Assembly: GCF_042665195.1 (NCBI RefSeq)
Contig: NZ_JBHTBW010000047.1
Coordinates: 1 to 64,000 of the forward strand
Reading direction: 5' to 3'
Length of the DNA stretch: 64,000 nt
Source: Laceyella putida
GTDB lineage: Bacteria; Bacillota; Bacilli; Thermoactinomycetales; Thermoactinomycetaceae
The notes under the pieces are model-generated. The model was not told the origin of the DNA. It made no database searches and saw nothing but the letters and a program-made list of their open reading frames with translations. The translations under genes were made by a program, and so were the position numbers. Of the stretch, positions 25,793 to 33,159 are shown in pieces; positions within the stretch are counted from its first letter, which is position 1; each line of letters starts with the position of its first letter.

Positions 25793-25972
25793 ATGAATCA
25801 ATGGATCTACTGGGCCAAATTATATGACAGCCGTTTTCAGGCACGGTGCTTGGCGGCGCGAATGCAGGAAGATTGGTGGTTATACGGATATGACAGCCCG
25901 GAGCGGGTGGAAGTCTTCCGTTCGAAAAAGGGGCGTTACGGGGTTCGTTATATTTGGGATAAAAAAACTTAA
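25793..25972 (+). CDS. Small aromatic-rich protein, unknown
   Basis: 59 residues, ATG 25793 after GGAAGGAGGAA, an excellent ribosome site. Not recognised. It is rich in Trp, Tyr and Arg (MNQWIYWAKLYDSRFQ, then EDWWLYGY) and ends GVRYIWDKKT. No signal peptide, no membrane span. It lies just before the tRNA operon promoter. Confidence 0.6.
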   Translation: MNQWIYWAKLYDSRFQARCLAARMQEDWWLYGYDSPERVEVFRSKKGRYGVRYIWDKKT

Positions 25973-25980
25973 AAAAACCC

Positions 25981-26009
25981 TTGCACTTTTTATAAATCTG
26001 ATGTATATT
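25981..26009 (+). promoter_or_regulatory. Sigma-A promoter of the tRNA operon
   Basis: TTGCAC (25981-25986), a 17-base spacer and TATATT (26004-26009), about 28 bases before the first tRNA. Confidence 0.75.
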
Positions 26010-26036
26010 AGTAAATGTCGCTGATGGCGATAACGC

Positions 26037-26113
<77 letters not shown>

Positions 26114-26116
26114 AGT

Positions 26117-26193
26117 GGAGCTGTGGTGTAGAGGCCTAACATGCCTGCCTGTCACGCAGGAGATCGCGGGTTCGAATCCCGTCAGCTCCGCCA
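26117..26193 (+). tRNA. tRNA-Asp (anticodon GTC)
   Basis: 77 bases. Acceptor GGAGCTG pairs with CAGCTCC, anticodon stem CCTGC/GCAGG with loop CTGTCAC, discriminator G, encoded CCA. Three bases after the previous tRNA. Confidence 0.93.
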
Positions 26194-26204
26194 TCCACCA
26201 TCAT

Positions 26205-26280
26205 GGGCCTATAGCTCAGTTGGTAGAGCAGTCGGCTCATAACCGATCGGTCACAGGTTCGAGTCCTGTTGGGCCCACCA
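26205..26280 (+). tRNA. tRNA with CAT anticodon, probably tRNA-Ile2 (lysidine type)
   Basis: 76 bases with encoded CCA. Anticodon stem TCGG/CCGA with loop CTCATAA. The acceptor stem has C4-G69 and C5-G68 (GGGCCTA with TGGGCCC), bases that favour recognition by the lysidine synthetase TilS, and it lacks the initiator features. I therefore favour Ile2 reading AUA over elongator Met; sequence alone cannot settle it. Confidence 0.85.
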
Positions 26281-26310
26281 ACTTTTCCAAAATTACATAT
26301 CTTTTTGCTT

Positions 26311-26385
26311 GGGCAGTTAGCTCAGTGGGAGAGCGCTTCCTTGACACGGAAGAGGTCGTAGGTTCGATTCCTATACTGCCCACCA
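26311..26385 (+). tRNA. tRNA-Val (anticodon GAC)
   Basis: 75 bases. Acceptor GGGCAGT pairs with ACTGCCC, anticodon stem CTTCC/GGAAG with loop TTGACAC, T loop GTTCGATTC, discriminator A, encoded CCA. Last gene of the tRNA operon. Confidence 0.93.
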
Positions 26386-26394
26386 AACGAAGGG

Positions 26395-26436
26395 AGTCTG
26401 AGTTGTACAATCGTGTACAAACTCAGACTTTTTTTG
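26395..26436 (+). terminator. Intrinsic terminator of the tRNA operon
   Basis: AGTCTGAGTTGTACA pairs with TGTACAAACTCAGACT with one bulge, followed by seven Ts. Confidence 0.92.
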
Positions 26437-27045
26437 TTTATCCCATTTCCTATGATATAAACCTTAGGATGATAAACCCAGCGATGAATAGGATGATTGT
26501 CAATGCTCATGTGGAGTTGGGGGAAGTATACAACAAGCAACAAAAAGTTTAGAAAGCAAAAAAGGTATTGCAGAAAGGAATGGAGGTTGCGAAAAGAGAG
26601 AATAGAATGCCAAAATATGCTCGAGCATGTTGCTGGGAGAAGCACTTCTTGCTGAGAAGAAATCGGCGAAGCGATTCCTTATTTTAGAACATGTTGTGAG
26701 CTGGGCTTGTCCAGGGCATATCGTCAACGAAAACAGAATGGACAAGTATTCGGTATATTCCAAAAAGGTTCATCGCAACGGTTTAAATGTAAGGGGGAGA
26801 GACGATACTCCTTTATCCATGGGTACGATTAGGTGATGTTGGAACTGAACCTAGTGATCCGTAAGCAGTTTGCTAACAAAGAATAGCGTTCATTTCATTG
26901 AGTAACCTGCCAAGATAACCGGTGGGTTTTTCTATGTGTTTTGATCGAACATATTTGACGCCGATACCACCTAACGGACAAATAGATGGGTTCCGCTGCA
27001 TGGGATCGGGATGCAGCGGTTTCTTCATCTGGTTGTGACTCGCTC
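26437..27045. other. Gene-free interval downstream of the tRNA operon
   Basis: About 600 bases. Short frames (for example 26627-26836 plus) lack ribosome sites and look unlike proteins. Seen here: a 12-bp palindrome ATGCTCGAGCAT (26617-26628), a weak terminator-like hairpin with T run (26905-26931) and a stem CCGCTGCAT/ATGCAGCGG (26993-27019) just past the end of the convergent gene. No attachment-site repeat of the tRNA ends was seen. Confidence 0.45.
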
Positions 27046-28254
27046 TCACTCTCGATGCGTGGCAATCAAGACGGATGACGAACCGGCTTGTCCCAGTTTG
27101 CGGCCATAGGCAATCGCTTCTTCAAAAATCATGAGGGCGCGGATCAGCTCTTCTTGGGAATTGAAGGCATGAATGGAGAAACGTATGCCTTCCGGACGCG
27201 GCAGATAGCGGATGTATAGGCGTTGCTTGTGACAATGTTCCAATACGGCCTCATAAGAGACGCCGTCAATGTGGCAAGACACCAGGCCGGAAGTGGGAAA
27301 AGTGAGGTCGGTAAACAGGGTGACACCGGAAAGAAGCTGCAGTTGCTCCTTGAACCAAGTAGCCAAACAGTGGATGTGTGAGGTGATGGCGGGGAGTTGG
27401 TATTGTTCCAATAGTTCCAAGCTACGGCCAAGGCCGGTATACAGGGCGGTGTTTTTGGTCGAGTATTCCAGTTTTTCTGAATTCGTTTTCCAGTCAATCT
27501 CACCGTCAAGCGAAAACCCTGTGATTGAGCAATAACCTGAAGCGAGGGGCCAAAGTTGTTCCAACAGGCTTGCGGAGACATAGCAGGCGCCTGTTCCGGT
27601 TGGGCCCAATAACCACTTATGGCCCGACAGGGCATAGGCATCGCAACCGATGGCCTTCACGTCCACTTCGATTTGTCCCGCCCCTTGCACGCCGTCAATC
27701 AATGTGAACACCTGATGGGCCCGGGCCAGTTGGCATATTTCGGCCACAGGCAGAATGCGTCCCGTATTCCAAGTGATATGGCTCATGATGATGAGGCGCG
27801 TTCGCTTGTTGATCAATTGGAGCAATTCCCCGATCACCGCCTCATCTGTTTTGCCGTGCAGATGAAGGATCGTTACCTTGAGGTGGTAACGTTTGGCGAT
27901 GCTAAAGCAAGGGATCAGGCTGCTCACATGCTCATGTGAGGTGATGATGATTTCATCCCCTTCCCGCCAAGGGATGCCGGCGATGACCGTGTTTAGCCCG
28001 AACGTGCCGTTCTCTGTCAACACGATTTCGTCGGGGTGAGCCCGCAACAAAGCGGCCAGTTTCAAGCGCACTTGCGTGCAGGCGTTTTCCGTGAACAGCC
28101 AGGGCTTGGCTGAAGGATACTGGAGGAAATGGTTGGCTTGGGCGATGGCTTCATGTATGGGGTCCAATAGGGGAGCGCACGTCCCTGTGTTGAGATAAAG
28201 GCTGGCTCCCAATTGTGGGCACAGGTCTTGAAAGCGAGGCCATTGGGTTGACAT
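27046..28254 (-). CDS. PLP-dependent class V aminotransferase / cysteine-desulfurase-like enzyme
   Basis: 402 residues, ATG 28254 (minus) after AAAGGATGG. PLP lysine is Lys213 in ALSGHKWLLGPTGTG; TLIDGVQGAG (184-193) holds the aspartate that pairs with the pyridine nitrogen, and TSHEHVSS binds the ring. It resembles isopenicillin-N epimerase/EgtE-like members more than IscS: the mobile loop with a persulfide cysteine is not evident. Substrate unknown. It has its own promoter and is divergent from the 47-codon peptide gene. Confidence 0.85.
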   Translation of the reverse strand: MSTQWPRFQDLCPQLGASLYLNTGTCAPLLDPIHEAIAQANHFLQYPSAKPWLFTENACTQVRLKLAALLRAHPDEIVLTENGTFGLNTVIAGIPWREGDEIIITSHEHVSSLIPCFSIAKRYHLKVTILHLHGKTDEAVIGELLQLINKRTRLIIMSHITWNTGRILPVAEICQLARAHQVFTLIDGVQGAGQIEVDVKAIGCDAYALSGHKWLLGPTGTGACYVSASLLEQLWPLASGYCSITGFSLDGEIDWKTNSEKLEYSTKNTALYTGLGRSLELLEQYQLPAITSHIHCLATWFKEQLQLLSGVTLFTDLTFPTSGLVSCHIDGVSYEAVLEHCHKQRLYIRYLPRPEGIRFSIHAFNSQEELIRALMIFEEAIAYGRKLGQAGSSSVLIATHRE

Positions 28255-28291
28255 CAAGCACCATCCTTTTTTTATAACATAAAATTCATTG

Positions 28292-28325
28292 TCTATATTA
28301 TATAGATGTGTGAAGGGAAGAACAA
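28292..28325 (-). promoter_or_regulatory. Promoter and overlapping palindrome of the class V enzyme gene
   Basis: On the minus strand TTGTTC (28325-28320), 17 bases and a perfect TATAAT (28302-28297). The -10 box lies inside an odd palindrome, TCTATAT-T-ATATAGA (28292-28306), which could be a repressor site. Confidence 0.65.
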
Positions 28326-28440
28326 TTGACTTTTCGCGTCGTAATGGGTACGAGGTCGGGAGATGCTAAAAAAATAAGTTCCAAAACAAGAATTCATGTG
28401 GTGGGGGACTGAAAGGATCATGACAAAGGCGCGGTTGTGA

Positions 28441-28456
28441 CCTTCTGCGCAGAAGG
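28441..28456. promoter_or_regulatory. 16-bp perfect palindrome upstream of the peptide gene promoter
   Basis: CCTTCTGCGCAGAAGG is fully self-complementary and lies 22 bases before the -35 box of the peptide gene. Candidate operator for a dimeric regulator; no known box recognised. Confidence 0.45.
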
Positions 28457-28478
28457 GATCAGGGAATTTGATAGAATT

Positions 28479-28507
28479 TTGTTAGTCATTCTATATATTT
28501 ATATAAC
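28479..28507 (+). promoter_or_regulatory. Sigma-A promoter of the 47-codon gene
   Basis: TTGTTA (28479-28484), a 17-base spacer and TATAAC (28502-28507), giving an untranslated leader of about 60 bases. The rest of 28258-28478 holds only the palindromes and the divergent promoter. Confidence 0.65.
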
Positions 28508-28572
28508 ATTTTATATTTTTGGTGTGTAAAGAGCGCGTGGCTTGGACATACTGAGCTGAAAAGGAGGATGCC

Positions 28573-28716
28573 ATGAAAGAGCAACAGGAGAACGGCAGAC
28601 TGAGTGAAAACGGTGAAGAAGAAACATGTTTGCTCCAGATGGAAGAAGATTGCTGGGATATTCGGATTCCGGCTCATCTCGTAAACGATGGGCAAGATGA
28701 AGCGACAACCTCATAG
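28573..28716 (+). CDS. Small acidic peptide, unknown
   Basis: 47 residues, ATG after AAAAGGAGG at ideal spacing, with its own promoter. Not recognised. It is very acidic (Glu/Asp about one third), has two cysteines (19 and 27) and a hydrophobic centre CWDIRIPAHLV, and ends DEATTS. A weak hairpin follows (28724-28747). An ATP-grasp ligase gene lies 330 bases downstream under its own promoter. A modified-peptide precursor or a small regulatory protein are possibilities; neither is shown. Confidence 0.6.
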   Translation: MKEQQENGRLSENGEEETCLLQMEEDCWDIRIPAHLVNDGQDEATTS

Positions 28717-28723
28717 AGGTCAT

Positions 28724-28747
28724 ACCGCTCCGTCGACAGGGGGCGGT
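28724..28747 (+). terminator. Weak hairpin terminator after the peptide gene
   Basis: ACCGCTCC pairs with GGGGGCGGT (one G-U) around GTCGACA; followed by TGCTTCTGTT, not a full T run. Confidence 0.4.
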
Positions 28748-28767
28748 TGCTTCTGTTAATAAAAAGA

Positions 28768-28796
28768 TTGACAAAATATTATGTTTTCTCTAATAT
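28768..28796 (+). promoter_or_regulatory. Near-perfect sigma-A promoter of the ATP-grasp gene
   Basis: Perfect TTGACA (28768-28773), exactly 17 bases and TAATAT (28791-28796). Transcription should begin near 28803, about 250 bases before the chosen start codon. Confidence 0.82.
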
Positions 28797-28836
28797 TAAA
28801 AGGAACCCCTTCTAACGGGTATTGTTTGTGAAAGGA

Positions 28837-28861
28837 TTAACCAATTCGATCAATTGGTTGA
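28837..28861. promoter_or_regulatory. Inverted repeat in the ATP-grasp leader
   Basis: AACCAATT (28839-28846) and AATTGGTT (28852-28859) with a 5-base centre, extending to 9 of 10 bases. It lies about 35 bases after the predicted transcription start, so it may be an operator or an RNA hairpin. Confidence 0.45.
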
Positions 28862-29049
28862 CAATGGTCTCATCCATCACTGTCAAACCAAATCTTACCT
28901 GGCGGTGGTTTGCACCGGTGGTGTCGCACTCCAGCATCTCGGATGTGAATGACAGGCTCATCGCTGTGCCTGTTAGTAATGGCGAGATTGGCTTTTTGAG
29001 CAAGCTGCGGTTTGCTCGCACATCATGGATTGAAAGGGGAACGCTTAGG

Positions 29050-30261
29050 TTGAGCATCTTAATTTTCAATCGCTTGCCTTACTATGATGTACCCTATGAC
29101 AAATGGCTGGAGGATTTGAATGAACCGTTGGTTATCTTAACCACAGAGAAGTTGGCGCCGGAATTTCAAGCAAACGCGTACGTATTATCTTTTGAAAATT
29201 ACGACTATAATAATGCCGTTGAATTTGCAGCTTTGCAGATGGCGAAACATACCCCGTTTCGGCGTGTGGTGGCAACTGCCGAACGGGATATTTTGCGTGC
29301 GGCCAGAATCCGGGAACATTTGGGAATAGAGGGTCAATCTTGGGAGAGTGCCATCGCCTTTCGCGATAAAGTGAAAATGAAGAGGCTGCTCAAGGCGGCA
29401 AATGTGAAGGTTCCCCCGTTCGCCGAGCTGGAGTCTGTCATCGACTTGGTTCTGTTTATCGAAGAGGTGGGCTATCCTGTTGTCGTGAAGCCCATTGATG
29501 GCATGGGCTCCCGCAATACGACCATTTTGTATAATGATGAAGATACCATCGCTTATTTGAACGAGGGATTGACCCCCCATTTGGAAGTGGAGAAGTTTAT
29601 CGAGGGAGAAATGTACCACATTGATGGCGTGGTATTGGATGGCACCATTCAATTGTGTTGGCCGTCCAAGTATTTGAATAGCTGTCTCGCCTTTCAAGAA
29701 GGGAAATATCTGGGCAGTTACATGCTTGAACCGCAAAATCTGCTCACGGCACGGTTGCAAGACTATGTGACTTCCGTTCTCCGCGTCTTGCCAACCCCGC
29801 AATATACCACGTTTCATGCGGAAGTGTTTCATACGCCGCAAGATGAACTCATTTTATGTGAAATTGCCTGCCGGACAGGCGGTTCACGTATTTGTGAAGA
29901 ATACCGTCAGGCGTTTGACATCGATTTGACCAAGCTGGCGGTACAAGCCCAATGCGGATTGACCGTGACAGTGCCTGAGCAAGTGCGGCAGAAGCAAGGG
30001 CCCAAGGCGCAGTTCGGCTTTATCGGCATCCCGCCGAAGCAAGGGGTTTTTCTGGCTGGTCCCAATGTGGACGAGCTTCCCGATTGGGTGACGGAGTACC
30101 GTTTATTGGCGGAACCGGGCCAATATTTTGATGGGCCGCACACCAGTGTGGATTATGCGGTCACGATCTTGGTGAGGGGCGATACAGAGCGGGAAGTGTT
30201 GGCGAGATTGGAGGAAGTGGCGGATTTGTTTGAGCGGAATTCCGTTTGGAAAACAGATTGA
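29050..30261 (+). CDS. ATP-grasp domain protein (amino-acid or peptide ligase-like)
   Basis: 403 residues from TTG 29050, set by AAAGGGGA (29033-29040) and because the natural Rossmann-like N-terminus SILIFNRLPYYDVPYDKWL begins there; a longer frame opens at 28822. The ATP-grasp core shows VVVKPIDGMGSRNT (ATP-binding lysine and small-residue loop), the HIDGVV strand, and the metal-binding LILCEIACRTGGSRI. It resembles carboxylate-amine ligases of the BacD/CARNS type, making an amide through an acyl-phosphate. The substrate is unknown. The next gene encodes a transporter-like protein. Confidence 0.85.
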   Translation: MSILIFNRLPYYDVPYDKWLEDLNEPLVILTTEKLAPEFQANAYVLSFENYDYNNAVEFAALQMAKHTPFRRVVATAERDILRAARIREHLGIEGQSWESAIAFRDKVKMKRLLKAANVKVPPFAELESVIDLVLFIEEVGYPVVVKPIDGMGSRNTTILYNDEDTIAYLNEGLTPHLEVEKFIEGEMYHIDGVVLDGTIQLCWPSKYLNSCLAFQEGKYLGSYMLEPQNLLTARLQDYVTSVLRVLPTPQYTTFHAEVFHTPQDELILCEIACRTGGSRICEEYRQAFDIDLTKLAVQAQCGLTVTVPEQVRQKQGPKAQFGFIGIPPKQGVFLAGPNVDELPDWVTEYRLLAEPGQYFDGPHTSVDYAVTILVRGDTEREVLARLEEVADLFERNSVWKTD

Positions 30262-30314
30262 TGTATTTGGTGTAGATCACTTCTGGAAAGAAAGCGTTTT
30301 ACGCTGACAGAGAT

Positions 30315-30363
30315 GCCTAAGCAGTTTAAAAAGGGAGAGGAGTCCTTTTTCAACTGCTTAGGC
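30315..30363 (+). terminator. Very strong hairpin between the ATP-grasp and DUF819 genes
   Basis: A 12-bp stem (30315-30326 with 30352-30363), one mismatch, then 7 more pairs (30328-30334 with 30344-30350). It is followed by TTATATATTTT and then the ribosome site of the next gene. It may be a terminator that also leaves the downstream gene with its own control, or an attenuator. Confidence 0.7.
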
Positions 30364-30392
30364 TTATATATTTTGAGGGGAGGAGACCATTT

Positions 30393-31574
30393 ATGCAGAC
30401 AACGGCTTGGATCACAAGCACCATGGGAGTCGGGGCGGTCATCGCAGCGCTTATCGCCGTCTCGATTTGGTTGGAGAAGCGTTTTCGTTCATTGGCCTTT
30501 TTGGGATCAGCCATCTTGGTGATTACTGGCGGAGCGGTGTTGGCCAACCTGCATATCATTCCATCCGCACTGGTGGCGGACAAGGAAACGATGCATCCGG
30601 TTTATGCCTTCGCCAATGATGTGGCTGTGCCATTATCCATTGTGTTGCTTCTCATCTCGGCCGATCTGAAAAGTGTGCGCCTGTTGGGAAGGTCGTCATT
30701 GATCGCCTTTGGATTGGCGAGTGTGGGAACGGTGCTGGGCACCTTGCTGGCCATTCAGCTGACCGCTGGGGGAATCGGGCCGGAAAGTTGGAAGTTGGCT
30801 GGGCAATTCGTGGCCAGCTATATTGGTGGGGGGATCAATTATGCGGCGGTGGGAGAAGCGCTGGAAACCTCTGAAACGATGTATGCGACGGGCGCCGCGG
30901 CCGACAATATCATGACCAATCTGTGGATGGTGGCGACGGCGGTGTTGCCTCCCTTGCTTCGGGCTTGGTATCCTTCCTACAATAGTGGGGGGGCTGATGA
31001 GTCAATCACCCGTGCGCAACAAAGGAAACAAGTGGCTGGTATTTCGTTGGGACAGATGGGACTCTTGCTGGCGGTGGCCTTTCTTGTGGTTTGGATCGGT
31101 GATGGACTTGCGCCCATGGTGAATGAAGCCCTTAAGGTGAACATTCCCGCTGTGTTGTGGTATACCACGCTGGCGATCTTGTTGTCTTTGTTTACGCCTT
31201 TATCGCAAGTGCGGGGCGGGATGGAATTGGGCCATTACCTGCTGCATTTTTTCTTTGCCACGATGGGCGCGGGCACGATCTTGTCTTCCTTGGTCGACAA
31301 AGGACCCATTGTCTTCTTGTTTCTGGTCATTTTGGTGGCGATTCATGCCCTGATCGTATTTGGTTTGGGCAAAGTGTTGAAGTTGGAAGTGGAAATGCTG
31401 GCCATTGCCAGTCAAGCCACGGTGGGCGGCCCTTCCACCGCTTTGGCTTTGGCCACGGCCAAGCGCTGGGATCGATTGGTTGCGCCGGGGGTGTTAATGG
31501 GATTGTTGGGATACGCCATTGGTAATTATGTTGGCATCGGGGTGGGCACCCTCGTCAAAGCGTGGTTGGGGTAA
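30393..31574 (+). CDS. DUF819 family membrane protein (YjcL-like)
   Basis: 393 residues with about eleven membrane spans. Conserved blocks include PVYAFANDVAVPLSIVLLL, ASYIGGGINYAAVGEAL and TVGGPSTALALATAKRW, where internal repeats of GG-N/P-A type resemble ion-coupled transporters of the CPA/BASS fold. AGGGGAGGAG sets the ATG at 30393. Function is unknown; transport of an organic anion or amino-acid derivative would suit the neighbouring ligase gene but this is inference. Confidence 0.88.
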   Translation: MQTTAWITSTMGVGAVIAALIAVSIWLEKRFRSLAFLGSAILVITGGAVLANLHIIPSALVADKETMHPVYAFANDVAVPLSIVLLLISADLKSVRLLGRSSLIAFGLASVGTVLGTLLAIQLTAGGIGPESWKLAGQFVASYIGGGINYAAVGEALETSETMYATGAAADNIMTNLWMVATAVLPPLLRAWYPSYNSGGADESITRAQQRKQVAGISLGQMGLLLAVAFLVVWIGDGLAPMVNEALKVNIPAVLWYTTLAILLSLFTPLSQVRGGMELGHYLLHFFFATMGAGTILSSLVDKGPIVFLFLVILVAIHALIVFGLGKVLKLEVEMLAIASQATVGGPSTALALATAKRWDRLVAPGVLMGLLGYAIGNYVGIGVGTLVKAWLG

Positions 31575-31583
31575 GGGAAAAAG

Positions 31584-31616
31584 CGAGCCTTCTTTCCGTG
31601 GCGGAAAGAAGGCTCG
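31584..31616. terminator. Bidirectional terminator between DUF819 gene and rmuC
   Basis: A perfect 15-bp stem (31584-31598 with 31602-31616) with a 3-base loop between convergent genes. Confidence 0.8.
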
Positions 31617-31621
31617 TCTCA

Positions 31622-32941
31622 TTAACCCAAATCGTCATTGGCCGCGGGTGGCAGCGCTTCGGGACCGATTTGGGGGAGGTTTTCCACTTGGTGCAGCTTC
31701 TTCTTCATCGTTTCCGTTTGTTTGGTCGCCTGGCCGATGGTTTTGCTCGCTTCATCCAACTTGCGCTGGGCTTTGGCCAATGTGTCGCCAAACTTAAAGA
31801 GTTCTGTTTTGAGCAGGCTTAGCCATTTCCACGCTTCGCTTGTATGCTTCTGAATGGCCAAGGTGCGGAAGCCCATTTGCAAACTGGTTAAAAAGGCGGA
31901 TAACGTGGTGGGCCCTGTGATCACGACTTTATGCTTCCGTTGGATGAACTCCCATAATCCGGGCCGGCGCAAGACTTCCGCATATAACCCTTCAATTGGC
32001 AAAAATAGAATGGCGAAGTCCGTGGTAGTGGGAGGATGAATGTATTTTTCCGATATTTTCTTCGCTTCTTGCTTGATGCGTGTTTCCAAGCTTTTCAGCG
32101 CTTCGTGGGCGTTGGTGAGTTGTCCCTGCTCTTGGGCATCAATCAGGCGTTGATAATCTTCCAATGGGAATTTGGAATCGATCGGGAGCAGGAGATGGGA
32201 TTGCTCCTCATCTTTCGCGGGCAGCTTGATCGCGAACTCGACGTTTTCTTTGCTGTTTTCCTTTATCGTCGCATTTTTGCTGTATTGGTCCGGCGTCATC
32301 AATTGTTCCAAGATATTTTCCAACTGAATTTCCCCCAAGACCCCACGGCTTTTCACATTGGCCAACACTTTGCGCAAATCGTCAACACCGGTGGCGAGGT
32401 TTTGCATTTCCCCTAAGCTTTTATGTACGCGTTCCAATCGTTCACTTACCAATTTAAATGATTCGCCCAACCGTTGTTCCAACGTTTGATGCAATTTTTC
32501 GTCTACGGTTTGCCGCATTTGCTCCAGTTTTCGCTGATTATCTTCTTGAAGCTGTTGCAATTTTTCTTCCACCTTGCTGCGAAGCTGTTCCAATTTGCGT
32601 TCGTTCATGTTCGTCATGTCCCCCAGCTGTTTGGCGAAACTGTCCAACAAGTCCTTTTGTTGGCGTGAGCTTTCGCGGATGGTGGCAATGGTCGTTTGGG
32701 TAAGATGGCTGAAGGAGTTTCCGAGATCCTTTCGATTTTCAATAACGGAACGGTTCCATTCCAATCGGTTGGCGGCAAATTCTTCACGCATCAATTTCTC
32801 CAAGCGCTCTTGGTTATGTTGCAATCGTTCAACTTGCTTCAGCAATGAGGGGTCTGGCCCTCGGCTTTGCCAGCGTTGGGTGATGAAATAGAGAATCACC
32901 AGGTTTAACAGGAGGGAGAGTATCCCGAGCACACTCGCCAT
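31622..32941 (-). CDS. rmuC: RmuC family DNA recombination protein
   Basis: 439 residues. N-terminal membrane anchor (about 4-20), a long coiled coil (35-175) rich in Glu, Gln and Leu, and the RmuC nuclease-like domain (about 185-390) with GEIQLENILEQ, LPIDSKFPLEDY and FLPIEGLYAEVL. In E. coli RmuC limits inverted-repeat recombination; a PD-(D/E)XK-like fold is proposed. Minus strand, divergent from dynA. Confidence 0.93.
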   Translation of the reverse strand: MASVLGILSLLLNLVILYFITQRWQSRGPDPSLLKQVERLQHNQERLEKLMREEFAANRLEWNRSVIENRKDLGNSFSHLTQTTIATIRESSRQQKDLLDSFAKQLGDMTNMNERKLEQLRSKVEEKLQQLQEDNQRKLEQMRQTVDEKLHQTLEQRLGESFKLVSERLERVHKSLGEMQNLATGVDDLRKVLANVKSRGVLGEIQLENILEQLMTPDQYSKNATIKENSKENVEFAIKLPAKDEEQSHLLLPIDSKFPLEDYQRLIDAQEQGQLTNAHEALKSLETRIKQEAKKISEKYIHPPTTTDFAILFLPIEGLYAEVLRRPGLWEFIQRKHKVVITGPTTLSAFLTSLQMGFRTLAIQKHTSEAWKWLSLLKTELFKFGDTLAKAQRKLDEASKTIGQATKQTETMKKKLHQVENLPQIGPEALPPAANDDLG

Positions 32942-32991
32942 GAAAGCACACCTTCTTTTTTAAAAGTCGAGCAATTTCCATTATACCCGAT

Positions 32992-33090
32992 TTGGAAAAA
33001 GTTGTTCAGGCGCGATAAGCTTTTTGTCATTCGTTTCTGTTTTTAAGGACATCCCCCGCCTGCACTCTTGCTCCAGGAGGGGGATTTCTT
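32992..33090 (+). ncRNA. Candidate short RNA between rmuC and dynA (orphan terminator)
   Basis: ATCCCCCGCCTG (33051-33062) pairs with CAGGAGGGGGAT (33074-33085), one mismatch, followed by TTCTT. No plus-strand gene precedes it, because rmuC is divergent. A poor promoter TTGGAA (32992-32997), spacer 16, GATAAG (33014-33019) could start a transcript of about 65 bases. It could equally be an attenuator of dynA. Confidence 0.3.
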
Positions 33091-33159
33091 GCGAGAATAT
33101 GTTAAGATAATGAACGTACGTAGTGTCTAGACTGAGTTTAAAAGGAGACGCGCATCTTC

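Noticed and set aside
26627..26836. Plus-strand frame of 69 codons after the tRNA operon
   Set aside because: No recognisable family; the apparent start lies in a palindrome and no good promoter was found.
28812..29069. Minus-strand frame in the ATP-grasp leader with a fairly protein-like sequence ending NQLIELVNPFTNNTR
   Set aside because: No ribosome site, a TTG start inside the ATP-grasp gene, and a strong plus-strand promoter reads against it. It may only mirror the opposite strand.
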